Below are positions 9,116-18,204 of a stretch of 64,000 nt of DNA, in pieces. Origin of the DNA: Peribacillus simplex NBRC 15720 = DSM 1321 (GTDB lineage Bacteria > Bacillota > Bacilli > Bacillales > DSM-1321). Under the pieces are notes generated by a model. It did no database searches, was not told the origin of the DNA, and worked only from the letters and a program-made list of their open reading frames with translations. The translations under genes and the position numbers were made by a program. The DNA is taken from assembly GCF_002243645.1 (NCBI RefSeq), contig NZ_CP017704.1:5536001-5600000 (forward strand), given 5' to 3'. Every line of letters begins with the position of its first letter. Position 1 is the stretch's first letter.

Positions 9116-9150
9116 TAAAAAAACCAGTTCTCCTTAGAGACTGGCTTTCT
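9116..9150 (-). terminator. terminator of the spoIIS operon, possibly bidirectional
   Basis: Arms AACCAGTTCTC and GAGACTGGCTT pair with one mismatch. The long T run lies on the minus-strand side, directly after the spoIISC stop codon. It may also end the GGDEF transcript. Confidence 0.8.
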
Positions 9151-9151
9151 T

Positions 9152-9289
9152 TCACCTAAAAAAAATCCAACGTTTAGCTTTCAGCTTTTGCAAAAGCTTG
9201 AGCAAATCAGCGTTTCCCTTATGTATCCGTTTCTCGGATGGTGAAGCGGAGGGGACCGGGATGTTAACTCTCTCGGGTTTTTTGTTCAT
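9152..9289 (-). CDS. spoIISC: SpoIISC-like second antitoxin
   Basis: This 45-residue gene follows spoIISB on the same strand after 92 bases and stops just before the operon terminator. The ribosome site GGAAGGG lies 11 bases before ATG. The peptide (ERVNIPVPSASPSEKR then N-A-D-L-L) shares the pattern V-N-I-P ... S-P ... K ... N with the upstream SpoIISB (VNIPDVGLSPHTKK). It therefore looks like a second, paralogous antitoxin, as SpoIISC is in B. subtilis. Position, size and the shared motif support the call. It lies mostly opposite no other plausible gene. Confidence 0.65.
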   Translation of the reverse strand: MNKKPERVNIPVPSASPSEKRIHKGNADLLKLLQKLKAKRWIFFR

Positions 9290-9381
9290 ATTCTGAAAGA
9301 CCCTTCCTATTCTTTGATTTTGAATAGTATATGCGGGTTTCCATTAAATATCATAAGGAAAGGAAAAACCTCTGCCCTTCC

Positions 9382-9561
9382 TTATAAAACGTTTTTTAAC
9401 CGGCTGAAGCGTGCAGCTTTTTCTTTTTGTTTCAGGATAATGCGTTCGTTCTGTTTCATTACTTTTTTAGTGTGGGGACTTAAACCTACATCGGGTATGT
9501 TTACCTGTGGTTTGATTACGGCAACTGACACGTCATTGCCGGCTTTATCATAAATGCTCAT
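9382..9561 (-). CDS. spoIISB: SpoIISB antitoxin
   Basis: The 59-residue protein starts at the ATG directly abutting the TAA of spoIISA, with the ribosome site (GAAGGA) inside the end of spoIISA. The middle, GLSPHTKKVMKQNERIILKQKEKA, matches the SPHT..I.KENERLI segment known from B. subtilis SpoIISB. It is basic, has no membrane segment, and in the characterised system binds the cytosolic domain of SpoIISA to block killing. Tight coupling to spoIISA is normal for this toxin-antitoxin pair. Confidence 0.85.
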   Translation of the reverse strand: MSIYDKAGNDVSVAVIKPQVNIPDVGLSPHTKKVMKQNERIILKQKEKAARFSRLKNVL

Positions 9562-10323
9562 TTATCCTTCACCACCTGGTTTTTGTTTTATGACCATATC
9601 GAACATCATGATTAATAATGCTATTAATAAACAATCGACTTCTGAAACGAAGCTTTCTGATTTAACATCAAGGATATAGGGTTCCATCAAAATGCTTACA
9701 GGCTGCAAAGCCATTTTTTCTTCATCATTATAATACGTATCTTCTCTTTCCAATGTAGCACGAATGGTACTGCCATTCAAGTTCGGATGCCCATTTATCA
9801 CCAATTGCTTGTCCTGTTCCGTTTTGAAAGGAAGGATTTCCACGTTCATCCCTTCCTTTGCTGCATACGCTTGTAGGAGAATGCTCAAATAAGCCAAATA
9901 TTCCTTATTCGTTTGATAATACTCAGGTATTCCTTCTTTTTTTAGGAGATGAAACATATTCTTGACCTTTTCCCTATTATCGGTTAAAAGTTTGTCACTT
10001 TCTGCAACGGCTTTTGTTGCATAGGACAGCTCGTTATCGCCAATCTTGGATATATACATGCTCAAGAACACAAACATATCAATCAGGATGAATACGATAG
10101 CCATAATCAAGAAATTCTTCCACTCATTAAAAATGCTCATCGGATAGAAATTCCAATAAATCAATGCTCCCAGTATAAAAATGATATACCAGGTTTTTCG
10201 AATAGCTTCAATCCTTTTACTTACCTTGTCTTTATATTTCCAAGAAAGAATGACATAAGCTAATAAAGCAATAAATACTACCCATACAAAGACTCTGAAA
10301 AACATTAACAATCGATTTATCAC
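9562..10323 (-). CDS. spoIISA: SpoIISA membrane toxin
   Basis: The 253-residue protein has three N-terminal membrane helices (about 5-25, 43-60, 70-93). IRKTWYIIFILGALIYWNFYPMSIF is close to the same region in B. subtilis SpoIISA. A cytosolic GAF-like domain follows (about 100-253). The family damages the cell envelope of its own cell unless neutralised by SpoIISB. It is the first gene of spoIISA-spoIISB-spoIISC, transcribed leftward and ended by the hairpin at 9116. Length agrees with the family (about 248). Confidence 0.88.
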   Translation of the reverse strand: MINRLLMFFRVFVWVVFIALLAYVILSWKYKDKVSKRIEAIRKTWYIIFILGALIYWNFYPMSIFNEWKNFLIMAIVFILIDMFVFLSMYISKIGDNELSYATKAVAESDKLLTDNREKVKNMFHLLKKEGIPEYYQTNKEYLAYLSILLQAYAAKEGMNVEILPFKTEQDKQLVINGHPNLNGSTIRATLEREDTYYNDEEKMALQPVSILMEPYILDVKSESFVSEVDCLLIALLIMMFDMVIKQKPGGEG

Positions 10324-10627
10324 CCTACCCTTCGGCTGCTACATTCCTTATTCCGCTCTCTATATTATTCATTATATATACATCTATTCCCTGCCTAAGA
10401 TGGGTGAAACTTAAACACTTGTCCTAAGTTTTCACCAAATGAAAAAAACACTCCTCCTAAAGGGAGTTTGCAGTTAATGAATCTTATGTCTCACCCTTCA
10501 TTGCCCTTTTCTCAGAAGGGTATATCTTTATCATTTTTCTTGTGGGGCATTATAGTAAATAACCTTATATATTCTGTGATATGCTATGTTTTAAGAAAAG
10601 GTCTGATTAATATGGGAGGAACCTATC
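10324..10627. other. divergent promoter region of spoIISA and the MBL hydrolase gene
   Basis: A TATAAT-like box sits on the minus strand near 10370. A weak hairpin (5 bp) followed by a T run on the minus strand lies near 10440-10470. No gene is seen. Confidence 0.45.
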
Positions 10628-11713
10628 ATGCTGAAAATTATTAAGATCACCATCTCTTCTTTTATAGTATTGTTACTTTTCCTAAACCTCTATCCTCCAT
10701 TTGGTAGAAGGGTAAATAAAGAAAAACTGAGAAGTTTCACTACTAAAGAGAATTTTGCCAAGGGAAAATTCCAAAATCAGATTCCTGCCAGTCAAGCGAT
10801 GAGCCTTAAACATACTGGTTCCATTTTACGTGATTACATAAAAGCTAATCCAAAACGGAGGCCCGACCGTCCAATCGTAATTGGAACAAAAGAACCTGTA
10901 TCTGTGAATTCCAATAAAATCACCTGGTTTGGTCATTCTGCATTCATGTTGGAGTTAGACGGGAAAACCATTTTAGTCGATCCCATGTTTGGCAAAGCAC
11001 CCACTCCCTTTCCTTGGTTTGGGAACAAGCGCTTCAGCGGGGAGTTGCCTATCGATTTGGATATGCTGCCTCCTATCGATGCCGTCCTACTCTCACATGA
11101 TCACTACGATCATTTGGATTATTTTTCAATAAAGAAATTAAAGGATAAAGTCAGTCAGTTCATAGTCCCACTCGGAGTCGGTGGACATCTTGAAAGATGG
11201 GGTGTAAAACAAGAACTGATTCAGGAACATAATTGGTGGGATGAATTTTCATTCAAGGAATTCCAATTTGTCTGTACGCCTGCAAGGCATTTTTCTGGAA
11301 GAAGTTTACGTGATGGCAATAAGACACTATGGTGTTCTTGGGTAATTAAAGGCAAACAAGAAAAGGTATTTTTCAGCGGCGATAGCGGCTATGGCAGCCA
11401 TTTTAAAAAAATCGGCGAAAAATACGGACCTTTTGATATAACTTTAATGGAATGCGGCCAATATGATGAGCGCTGGTCAACCATCCATATGATTCCAGAA
11501 GAAACTGTTCAAGCACACATCGACGTACAAGGTAAACTGATGATCCCCATTCATTGGGCTGGTTTCACATTGTCTTTTCATGACTGGACAGATCCTATAG
11601 AACGGGTAACCAAAGCGGCCAATGATCTTGCCGTCCAGGTCTGCACACCTCAAATAGGCGAACCAGTAGTGATTGGTTCAACAGATTTCCCTCAAACAAT
11701 ATGGTGGAAATAA
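10628..11713 (+). CDS. NAPE-PLD-like metallo-beta-lactamase-fold hydrolase
   Basis: Residues 1-23 are a hydrophobic signal anchor. The MBL fold starts at WFGHSAFMLELDGKTILVDP (100-119) and has the metal motif H157-D-H-Y-D-H162, then ARHFSGRSL, FFSGDSGYG and IPIHWAGF. The arrangement matches the N-acylphosphatidylethanolamine phospholipase D-like branch, which cleaves phosphodiesters or lipid head groups. The substrate here is unknown. A GGGAGG ribosome site precedes ATG, and the gene is monocistronic with its own terminator. Confidence 0.85.
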   Translation: MLKIIKITISSFIVLLLFLNLYPPFGRRVNKEKLRSFTTKENFAKGKFQNQIPASQAMSLKHTGSILRDYIKANPKRRPDRPIVIGTKEPVSVNSNKITWFGHSAFMLELDGKTILVDPMFGKAPTPFPWFGNKRFSGELPIDLDMLPPIDAVLLSHDHYDHLDYFSIKKLKDKVSQFIVPLGVGGHLERWGVKQELIQEHNWWDEFSFKEFQFVCTPARHFSGRSLRDGNKTLWCSWVIKGKQEKVFFSGDSGYGSHFKKIGEKYGPFDITLMECGQYDERWSTIHMIPEETVQAHIDVQGKLMIPIHWAGFTLSFHDWTDPIERVTKAANDLAVQVCTPQIGEPVVIGSTDFPQTIWWK

Positions 11714-11747
11714 AAATGGTCCATTCCTAATGGGATGGACCATTTTT
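11712..11747. terminator. bidirectional terminator
   Basis: Arms AAAAATGGTCCAT and ATGGACCATTTTT lie between two convergent genes and have A and T runs on both sides. Confidence 0.9.
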
Positions 11748-11750
11748 ATT

Positions 11751-12698
11751 TCACATTTTCCCTTCATTATATTCAAGATTCACCTTTATTGAATGCTCTT
11801 TCTTCACTCCAAAATAATTCGTGCCTATTACACCTAAAATGATTAGTATCGACCCCAGTATATCGTAGATTGTAATCTTTTCATTTAGAATGAGAGCTCC
11901 TGCTGCAATCGTTACAACAGTGGAAAGATTTGCAAACACACTCATTTGGGACGCTTTGATTTTTGATAAAATCGTATTGGATAATAACGAAGTGACCAAT
12001 GAAGCCAATATTCCCAAATACAAAATGGAACTGATGAATTCCATACTCGACCATGGTGTAAAGAATTCCGTCATCGTTCCTTGTTTTAAATGGGTAACGA
12101 GCGCGGCCACGTTAAAAATGACAAAGCCTGTTCCCATCATGAAAAAAGACATTTCACCTGGTGTATAGTCCTTGGCAAGTGAACGTGTCATCGTTGTATA
12201 ACAGGCAGTTGCAATACAGGATAGCAAGATCAACACCATCCCAAGCATGTCGGAAAAATTGATTGTGCTCCCTTTCACCACAAAAATGAAAATGACTCCA
12301 ACTACCGACAAAACAATCGAAAGCTTTTGATATAAAGATGTTTTCTCCTTCAGGAAATATTCAGCTATCATCAATGTTAGAATTGGGGTGACAGCAGTCA
12401 GAATTCCAGCATCGGTGGATTGCGAGTACTTAAGTCCGAAAGTTTGAAAGGCAAAGAAAAGAGTTGGGAACAACAAGGATAGCGGGACCAGATTTTTAAC
12501 CGACTCCCAGGAATAGTTCACCTTAATGACTTTAACGGCGACCAGGAATAAAATGATGACGAAGGAGACCGTGAATCGGAAAGCCAAAGTATCAAGCGGA
12601 TTCGATTCTGCAATCGCCATTTTCGTAAATAAGAAAGATAGGCCGACAATACTTGAATGAAATATGGCTAACGTGTATGCAAATGTTCGGGTTTTCAT
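11751..12698 (-). CDS. EamA/DMT family transporter
   Basis: The 315-residue protein has about ten membrane helices arranged as two EamA repeats, starting FAYTLAIFHSSIVGLSFLFTKMAI and ending with a short basic cytosolic tail. Proteins of this family export metabolites or amino acids. The substrate cannot be read from sequence. GAGGAG lies 8 bases before ATG. It is convergent with the MBL gene and not in an operon. Confidence 0.85.
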   Translation of the reverse strand: MKTRTFAYTLAIFHSSIVGLSFLFTKMAIAESNPLDTLAFRFTVSFVIILFLVAVKVIKVNYSWESVKNLVPLSLLFPTLFFAFQTFGLKYSQSTDAGILTAVTPILTLMIAEYFLKEKTSLYQKLSIVLSVVGVIFIFVVKGSTINFSDMLGMVLILLSCIATACYTTMTRSLAKDYTPGEMSFFMMGTGFVIFNVAALVTHLKQGTMTEFFTPWSSMEFISSILYLGILASLVTSLLSNTILSKIKASQMSVFANLSTVVTIAAGALILNEKITIYDILGSILIILGVIGTNYFGVKKEHSIKVNLEYNEGKM

Positions 12699-12982
12699 GG
12701 CTGCAACTCCTCAACTAGATTACTATATTCCTATTTAGGTATAGTACCCTTTGCATCTGTATTGCAATCCAAGTTAGAGTTAAAAGATAACGTTGGGATA
12801 TTTTTTTAAAAAAGCTAAACTTTTCAACAATCACGCACAAACAACCTCATAACAATATCCTTTTAGTGAAGGATCATTTTCATGCCTTAACGGTGATGCT
12901 GTAGTTAACTTTAGTTAGTAACAACTCTGTAAAGTATGATCATTTACAGTTTCAAATATGATAAAATTTCAACGAGGAAGTG

Positions 12983-13321
12983 ATGTATACATATATGTTA
13001 ATTACTACCGTAATATTCCTTATGGCTGGCCTAGCGGAAATTGGTGGCGGCTACCTTATTTGGCTTTGGTTAAGAGAAGGTAAATCCATTTATCTAGGTT
13101 TAGCCGGAGGTTTTGGGCTGGTGTTATACGGCATCATTGCAACTTTCCAAACGTTCCCTACCTTTGGACGTGTATATGCTGCATATGGCGGGGTTTTCAT
13201 TGTTTTATCGGTTTTATGGGGATGGGGCATCGATAAGAAAGCCCCTGATTTATATGATTGGATAGGAGCTGTAATCTGTTTGGTCGGGGTTTCAGTCATT
13301 ATATGGGGTCCTAGACAGTAA
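12983..13321 (+). CDS. YnfA family (UPF0060) small membrane protein
   Basis: The 112-residue protein has four membrane helices. It carries the family signature [21 protein letters not shown] and [35 protein letters not shown]. The YnfA family is related to small multidrug-resistance transporters, though its own substrate is unsettled. The upstream GTG at 12980 overlaps the ribosome site GAGGAAG, so I take the ATG at 12983. An ATG at 12995 is an alternative. Confidence 0.85.
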   Translation: MYTYMLITTVIFLMAGLAEIGGGYLIWLWLREGKSIYLGLAGGFGLVLYGIIATFQTFPTFGRVYAAYGGVFIVLSVLWGWGIDKKAPDLYDWIGAVICLVGVSVIIWGPRQ

Positions 13322-13393
13322 AAAAATCGCCACTTGTCGTTTGGCCGTTCTTCATTTGAACATTTTCATCCAGTGATTCAGGTAGGGTGTACA

Positions 13394-14737
13394 TTATATC
13401 AATTTCTTTTCCTGTCTGTTTGCGGTCATATTGCTGAAATTATCCTGAATGAACCAAATCGCCGCTGCTGCAATGATGCATGGTATGGCAAAAGCTAAAA
13501 AATTGACTTGCAATGATAACTTCATATCAAGCAGGGCCCCACAGAAAGCAGGAGCGAGTATTCCGCCAATTCTGCCGATACCTAATGCCCAGCCGACACC
13601 TGTAGAACGGATTTCATTCGGATAATACTGGGATACATATGCATTCGTTACGATTTGTGTACCTGTTGTCGTACCCCCTGCTATGGCAATCAGTATATAA
13701 AGCATGATCATGCTTGGCTTGAAGCTCAGCATTGTAAGGGTTATGAATCCAAAGACCAAGAAAGTAACCAGAATCCTCTTGGAACCATATCTGTCTGCAA
13801 GCTTCCCTCCAACGATCGCTCCAAAAACTGCTCCAAGGTTCAATACGACTAAGAATGTCAGGCTTGAACCTAATTCATATCCTGCCCCTCCCATGATTTT
13901 TGGAAGCCATGTACTCAGGCCATACATTACGAACAAACACATGAAAAATGCAATCCAGAACATAAGGGCGCTTAGAGTCCTCCCATTTTTGAATAACTGT
14001 TTAACTGGAAACCCTTTCATTTCACTTTTGAGTTGCTCCTGAAGGACATAAGAATCATTCATGGTGAATTGCCCGCCTACATTCACTTGATTCAGAACGT
14101 TCACCAATTTGCTTTTCTTGTTTTTTGTCATGAAATAATTTATTGACTCGGGCAACAATTTATATAATATGGGCATGAAGATTAAAGGGAGTGCACCAAG
14201 CCAAACCACTGCCCGCCAACCAAAGTTCGGAATCAGATACATCGCTCCCATTGAAGCAACAACTCCCCCAAGAGCGTGCCCGCTGAACATGATAGCGACC
14301 AGGGTACTTCTAAGTTTTTTAGGGGCATATTCAGTAATGATTGCAATTAGATTCGGCATGACTCCTCCCAAGCCTAGTCCTGCAAGAAAACGTTGTATTC
14401 CAAAAGTAGTTGGATCATCGGCAAAACCTGATGTAAATGTAAATACGGAAAAAATGACCGTACAAATCAAAATGACTTTCTTTCTGCCGAATTTATCGGC
14501 CAGCGGTCCAAAGACCAACGCTCCTATCATCATTCCAAACAAAGCATAGCTGCTGAATAACCCTGCCTCTACAGCAGATATCCTCCACTCCGCCATCAAA
14601 GATGGCAGGATTGCCCCAAGCATGAACATATCATACCCGTCACAGATGATGATAAAGATACAACATAATAAAATCTGCAAATGAAAGCGGTTAAATTTTT
14701 GTTCGTCCATCATTTCAGACACTTGGATTGTGTGCAT
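13394..14737 (-). CDS. MFS transporter, aromatic acid:H+ symporter (AAHS) type, copy 1
   Basis: The 447-residue, 12-helix MFS protein has DGYDMFMLGAILPSLMAEW at the first helix. The loop 2-3 motif is GPLADKFGRKK, repeated in the second half as GGKLADRYGSKR. The DGYD motif in helix 1 is typical of the AAHS family, which imports benzoate-like aromatic acids with protons. GAGGGGAAGG precedes ATG. No aromatic-degradation genes are near, so the substrate is unproven. A paralog lies at 15486. Confidence 0.8.
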   Translation of the reverse strand: MHTIQVSEMMDEQKFNRFHLQILLCCIFIIICDGYDMFMLGAILPSLMAEWRISAVEAGLFSSYALFGMMIGALVFGPLADKFGRKKVILICTVIFSVFTFTSGFADDPTTFGIQRFLAGLGLGGVMPNLIAIITEYAPKKLRSTLVAIMFSGHALGGVVASMGAMYLIPNFGWRAVVWLGALPLIFMPILYKLLPESINYFMTKNKKSKLVNVLNQVNVGGQFTMNDSYVLQEQLKSEMKGFPVKQLFKNGRTLSALMFWIAFFMCLFVMYGLSTWLPKIMGGAGYELGSSLTFLVVLNLGAVFGAIVGGKLADRYGSKRILVTFLVFGFITLTMLSFKPSMIMLYILIAIAGGTTTGTQIVTNAYVSQYYPNEIRSTGVGWALGIGRIGGILAPAFCGALLDMKLSLQVNFLAFAIPCIIAAAAIWFIQDNFSNMTANRQEKKLI

Positions 14738-14939
14738 TTCCTTCCCCTCTTTCTGCTTTTCCTTTTGACGTAACCTTAAGGATATCTCTATTTTTTGGGC
14801 CGAACTAACATTTAGAAAATGACAACTAATAATGTAGTCACATAGATAGATTATATATATATAGAACTAAGTTCACTATATATTAACCTAATTTTTAGAA
14901 TATTGTCAATAATCAAAGGCGATTAGCCAAATTAATCAA

Positions 14940-14967
14940 CAAAAAAACCCTCTTATCAAAGAGGGCT
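14940..14967 (-). terminator. terminator of the 62-residue gene
   Basis: Arms CCCTCTT and AAGAGGG are followed by a seven-base T run on the minus strand. Confidence 0.85.
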
Positions 14968-14984
14968 TTAAATAAGTATAAGGA

Positions 14985-15173
14985 TTAAGCGTCCAAGGCT
15001 TCTTTACGCTTTCTTTTCCTTGATTCTGTTATTAGATCATAACCAAGATAAAGGATGATGGCTCCGCCTAACAATTTAACATATAACGGAATGTCCGCTA
15101 CAAAGAAATAAATCATAGAGAATAATGTCCCTATAATGCTTAACCAAAAAATTACATGTTTTAAAATTTTCAA
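14985..15173 (-). CDS. small two-helix membrane protein, unknown
   Basis: The 62-residue protein has two hydrophobic segments (about 8-26 and 31-48) and a basic tail (ESRKRKRKEALDA). The start is TTG with GAGGAG 8 bases upstream, and a strong terminator follows at 14940. The signals suggest a real gene although the family is unknown to me. It lies between two MFS transporters. Confidence 0.6.
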   Translation of the reverse strand: MKILKHVIFWLSIIGTLFSMIYFFVADIPLYVKLLGGAIILYLGYDLITESRKRKRKEALDA

Positions 15174-15424
15174 AGTAATGACTCCTCACAAAAGATGTGA
15201 TTAATTTCTAGTTCGCTCCACTTCAAGGGAGAATTAATTATCCGTACCATCATTTTAACATTTATTCTTTATATTAATAGTGACTCGTATTGCGAAAATA
15301 TGAACATTTAAGCAACTTTTCACAAGAATAGGTCAAGTCAAGCAATTCCCGGAGAAGCTTTACGCTAATTCTTGTCAATTTGCAGTTTTCATATAGACCC
15401 ATAATTACGAAAAAAAAGGCCAAT

Positions 15425-15482
15425 AAAAAAAGATGCATGAAATGGCAGCGAGGGCATCCAAGCATTGCATTTCATGCATTTA
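15425..15482 (-). terminator. long-stem terminator of the second AAHS transporter gene
   Basis: Arms GATGCATGAAATG and CATTTCATGCATT enclose about 25 bases, with a long T run on the minus strand. It lies immediately after the stop codon at 15486. Confidence 0.8.
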
Positions 15483-15485
15483 GTT

Positions 15486-16853
15486 TCACAAGACGTTCAA
15501 TTTATTAGATTCTACCACCATTTCTTCAGTTGGTTCTGAATGATCATGTTTATAATAAGCTATTTTCGCTGGAACGAATGATAAGGCAACCGCGGCAATG
15601 AGACCCGGAATGGCGAAGGCAAGGAAATTCATTTGGATTGGAAGCGAGATTGATAATAAGAATCCGCCGAGTATGGGTCCTAGCATACCTCCTATCCTTC
15701 CGATTCCAGATGCGACCCCTAATGCCGTCGATCTCATATTTGGTGGGTAGTACTGGGAGACATAGGCTTGTACAAGGTTTTGGGCACCAATGGTGCAGGC
15801 TCCAGCAATCGCTACCAATGTGTATATCACAAAAGAGCTTCCTCCCATTCCCAATAGGGTCAAACTTACTGCCCCAAGCGCATACATAGGCACAAGCATT
15901 TTCTTGGATCCGTAACGATCACAAAGTTTAGCGATTATAAGCGTGCCTACGATAGCGCCCCCTTGAAGAACGATCAAGAAACCTAAGCTTGAATTCAGCG
16001 CATAACCTGCCTCGATCATTAACTTTGGTAGCCATGTATTCAATCCATATACCATCAAAAGGCACATGAAAAAGGCGATCCAGAACATCAGTGTGCTTAG
16101 AGCACGGGAATCCTTAAACAATCCAAGAATCGGCATATTCGTATCTGTTTTTTTCAATTCAACAATTTCATCCTTGATGTCAAATTTACTCTCCGGACTT
16201 ACCTTGGATAATATCCTGATCAATTCTTCTTTTCGGCCAATTCTGATCAAATGCGTCGAAGCCTCTGGTAAACGCTTCATCATGAAGGGTAAAAATAACA
16301 GTGGTATTCCTGCAAACCAAAATATTGATTCCCAGCCTAGTGAAGGCATAAGCAAGATACCCAGTATCGGGGCAAGCATCCCTCCGAATGAGTAACCGCA
16401 CAAAACGATTGAAACGACCATGCTCCGCATCGTTTTCGGTGCATAATCCGTCAATAAGGCAATAACGTTCGGCATGATTCCCCCTAGCCCTAATCCCGCT
16501 AGAAATCGGAAAGTCGAAAACATGGTAGGTGTGTTCGCAAATCCACATAATAGCGTAAATAAACTAAATAAAATCAGTGAAATCGCAATTACATTTTTCC
16601 TGCCAATCCGATCTGCTAAAGTACCAAAGAAGATGGCCCCGAACATCATTCCAAATAGTCCATAGCTGCCCATAGCCCCCGCTTCCACGGAAGTAAGGTT
16701 CCACTCCTCCGTCAATACCGGGACTACCGTTCCGTAAACGACGAGGTCATATCCATCAAAAAGGATAATGATAAAACACCATGCCAGCAATCCAAAATGA
16801 AAGCGATTAAACTTACTGTTGCTAATTACCTCAGTTGTATTAATTTTAGCCAT
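15486..16853 (-). CDS. MFS transporter, aromatic acid:H+ symporter (AAHS) type, copy 2
   Basis: The 455-residue paralog of 13394-14737 shares DGYDLVVYGTVVPVLTEEW in helix 1, GTLADRIGRKN in loop 2-3, and the second-half RYGSKK. Twelve membrane helices are visible. Tail residues 435-455 are polar. GAGAGGAG precedes ATG, and a cre-like box lies 44 bases upstream of the start, which suggests carbon catabolite repression. Import of an aromatic acid is inferred from the family. No catabolic genes are linked. Confidence 0.8.
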   Translation of the reverse strand: MAKINTTEVISNSKFNRFHFGLLAWCFIIILFDGYDLVVYGTVVPVLTEEWNLTSVEAGAMGSYGLFGMMFGAIFFGTLADRIGRKNVIAISLILFSLFTLLCGFANTPTMFSTFRFLAGLGLGGIMPNVIALLTDYAPKTMRSMVVSIVLCGYSFGGMLAPILGILLMPSLGWESIFWFAGIPLLFLPFMMKRLPEASTHLIRIGRKEELIRILSKVSPESKFDIKDEIVELKKTDTNMPILGLFKDSRALSTLMFWIAFFMCLLMVYGLNTWLPKLMIEAGYALNSSLGFLIVLQGGAIVGTLIIAKLCDRYGSKKMLVPMYALGAVSLTLLGMGGSSFVIYTLVAIAGACTIGAQNLVQAYVSQYYPPNMRSTALGVASGIGRIGGMLGPILGGFLLSISLPIQMNFLAFAIPGLIAAVALSFVPAKIAYYKHDHSEPTEEMVVESNKLNVL

Positions 16854-16896
16854 AAAATTTTCTCCTCTCTAGGTGACTGCAGTACTTCCATCAAAA

Positions 16897-16910
16897 TGAT
16901 AGCGCTTACG
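16897..16910 (-). promoter_or_regulatory. candidate CcpA (cre) box
   Basis: TGATAGCGCTTACG matches TGWNANCGNTNWCA at 13 of 14 positions and is nearly palindromic. It lies 44 bases before the transporter start, a common place for cre-mediated repression. Confidence 0.5.
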
Positions 16911-17100
16911 AAATTCTTTAAAAAACATCGACTCACCATAATTTTATACAAATAGTGAACCTAGTTATCTAATTATTATTATAAATGCTAATTATCTGAT
17001 ATTTCAATAAAAACTTTCATATAATTTTCATAAATATCTTAATATGTTTTCTGATGCTATCGTTATATATAACGTTCCGAACATGCGTAAAAACAACAAA

Positions 17101-17126
17101 AAACCAGTCCCTGTCGGAACTGGTTT
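17101..17126 (-). terminator. terminator-like hairpin
   Basis: Arms AAACCAGT and ACTGGTTT are followed by a T run on the minus strand. No intact minus-strand gene ends here. It may have ended a lost gene, perhaps the mobile element whose end seems to remain just to the right. Confidence 0.5.
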
Positions 17127-17160
17127 CTAATTATTAAAGAAGTAAGCCGCAATTGCCGTA

Positions 17161-17300
17161 TTCAAGTAAGAAAGTTTTAAACCACCACTCCTCAAAGTGG
17201 GTGTTTGCAGAAACATTCCTGTTGTCCAAGTCAGTGACGAGGCATAACATTCCTGTCTCGATGTAAAACTCCCTATTACAGCTTAAAGGTTAAAACTTAA
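17161..17300 (-). mobile_element. possible degenerate right end of an IS605/TnpB-type element
   Basis: Read on the minus strand, this piece ends with CCCACTTTGAGGAGTGGTGG then TTTAAAACTTTCTTACTTGAA. That resembles in layout the right end of the intact TnpB element at 42650-42730 (CCCACTT ... AAGTGGCGGGTAGTTCAA). No tnpB coding remains. The resemblance is short, so a solo end, a PATE-like remnant or coincidence are all open. Confidence 0.35.
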
Positions 17301-17690
17301 TTATCATTACGAACAACGCAGCTTGTATAGTTATAATACCGAAATATCTTCAATCTTGCAAGTTTAATCATTCCCAAGCAACAAAAAATTTCATGCTAAA
17401 AATTAGGCAGGTGTAGCCAAATTAGTTACATGCCCAAACGGCAAAACTAATGACGACACTCTGATTTCTCTTACCTTCCCCCACTTTCATTAATATCTTA
17501 TTAAGGAATAGCATGCTTGGATAAGTAAATATTTTTAGATAGAATGTGCAAGATAAATTTGTGGGACGGAATAGAAAGTGTTTGTCTTGCATGGATCATC
17601 GGATGTTGAACTCTATAATATAATATCATTTGCAAATACATGGAAGGAGTCTATAATATTAACTAACAGATTTGATTGGAGTGACTAGTT

Positions 17691-17897
17691 ATGCTTTCAA
17701 ACATTGGTTTTCCAGGTTTAATTTTAATCCTTATTTTAGCTTTAATTGTTTTTGGACCGAACAAGCTACCTCAAATCGGACGGGCAGTCGGGACCTCGCT
17801 TAGGGAGTTTAAGGATGCAACGAAGGGAATAACAGAAGAAATACAAGAGGAATTCAAAGATGACGTACAAGCTGCAAGAAAAGAATCAATAAAATGA
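17691..17897 (+). CDS. tatA: TatA/TatE twin-arginine translocase subunit
   Basis: The 68-residue protein has one N-terminal membrane helix (about 4-20), the [14 protein letters not shown] hinge and an amphipathic helix ([13 protein letters not shown]). A charged tail follows. These are the diagnostic parts of TatA, which forms the pore for folded proteins with twin-arginine signals. A tatC gene is not adjacent, so this is a lone copy that must work with a TatC elsewhere. GGAGTG precedes ATG, and a strong terminator follows. Confidence 0.92.
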   Translation: MLSNIGFPGLILILILALIVFGPNKLPQIGRAVGTSLREFKDATKGITEEIQEEFKDDVQAARKESIK

Positions 17898-17928
17898 AAA
17901 AGACGCCTGCACGCAGCAGGCGTCTTTG
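17898..17928 (+). terminator. terminator of tatA
   Basis: Arms AAAGACGCCTGC and GCAGGCGTCTTT around ACGCA form a very stable stem starting right after the stop codon. Confidence 0.85.
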
Positions 17929-18204
17929 ATGCGTTTGTGGCGCAGAACCGTCAGGCCACATCCCGACGTTTAGCTAAAAGCATGTTCCTCGACTTACACA
18001 AATTAGCTCATCGCTTTATTAATATAACATTAAACTTATATTATATCAAGTGATTTATTGAGCAGCCTGTTAACGACATTCCTTGGAATTGATTTTAATC
18101 CTTATTTTTTATAGTTTGTTCTTATTCTATAAACCGCTTTTGGGCTTTTTAGAAATATTCTATCGAGTTGCTTATTAAAATACGAATGATCCCTATTAAG
18201 TCCA
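17929..18204. other. intergenic, no gene seen
   Basis: Region between the convergent tatA and HemAT genes. I see no gene. A GC-richer stretch at 17930-18000 (with CCGTCAGGCCACATCCCGACG) differs from the AT-rich surroundings and may be structured, but I cannot assign it. Confidence 0.4.

Noticed and set aside
9314..9553. Plus-strand open frame of 79 residues
   Set aside because: It lies opposite spoIISB, which has a ribosome site, family match and exact coupling to spoIISA.
15274..15465. Minus-strand open frame of 63 residues
   Set aside because: It starts within the terminator of the second AAHS gene, lacks a ribosome site and has unlikely composition.
17395..17470. Possible riboswitch upstream of tatA (patches like GTAGCC ... 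ATGCCCAAACGGC)
   Set aside because: Bases do not fit a known riboswitch consensus and lie over 200 bases from tatA with other promoter-like sequence between; more likely element remnant.
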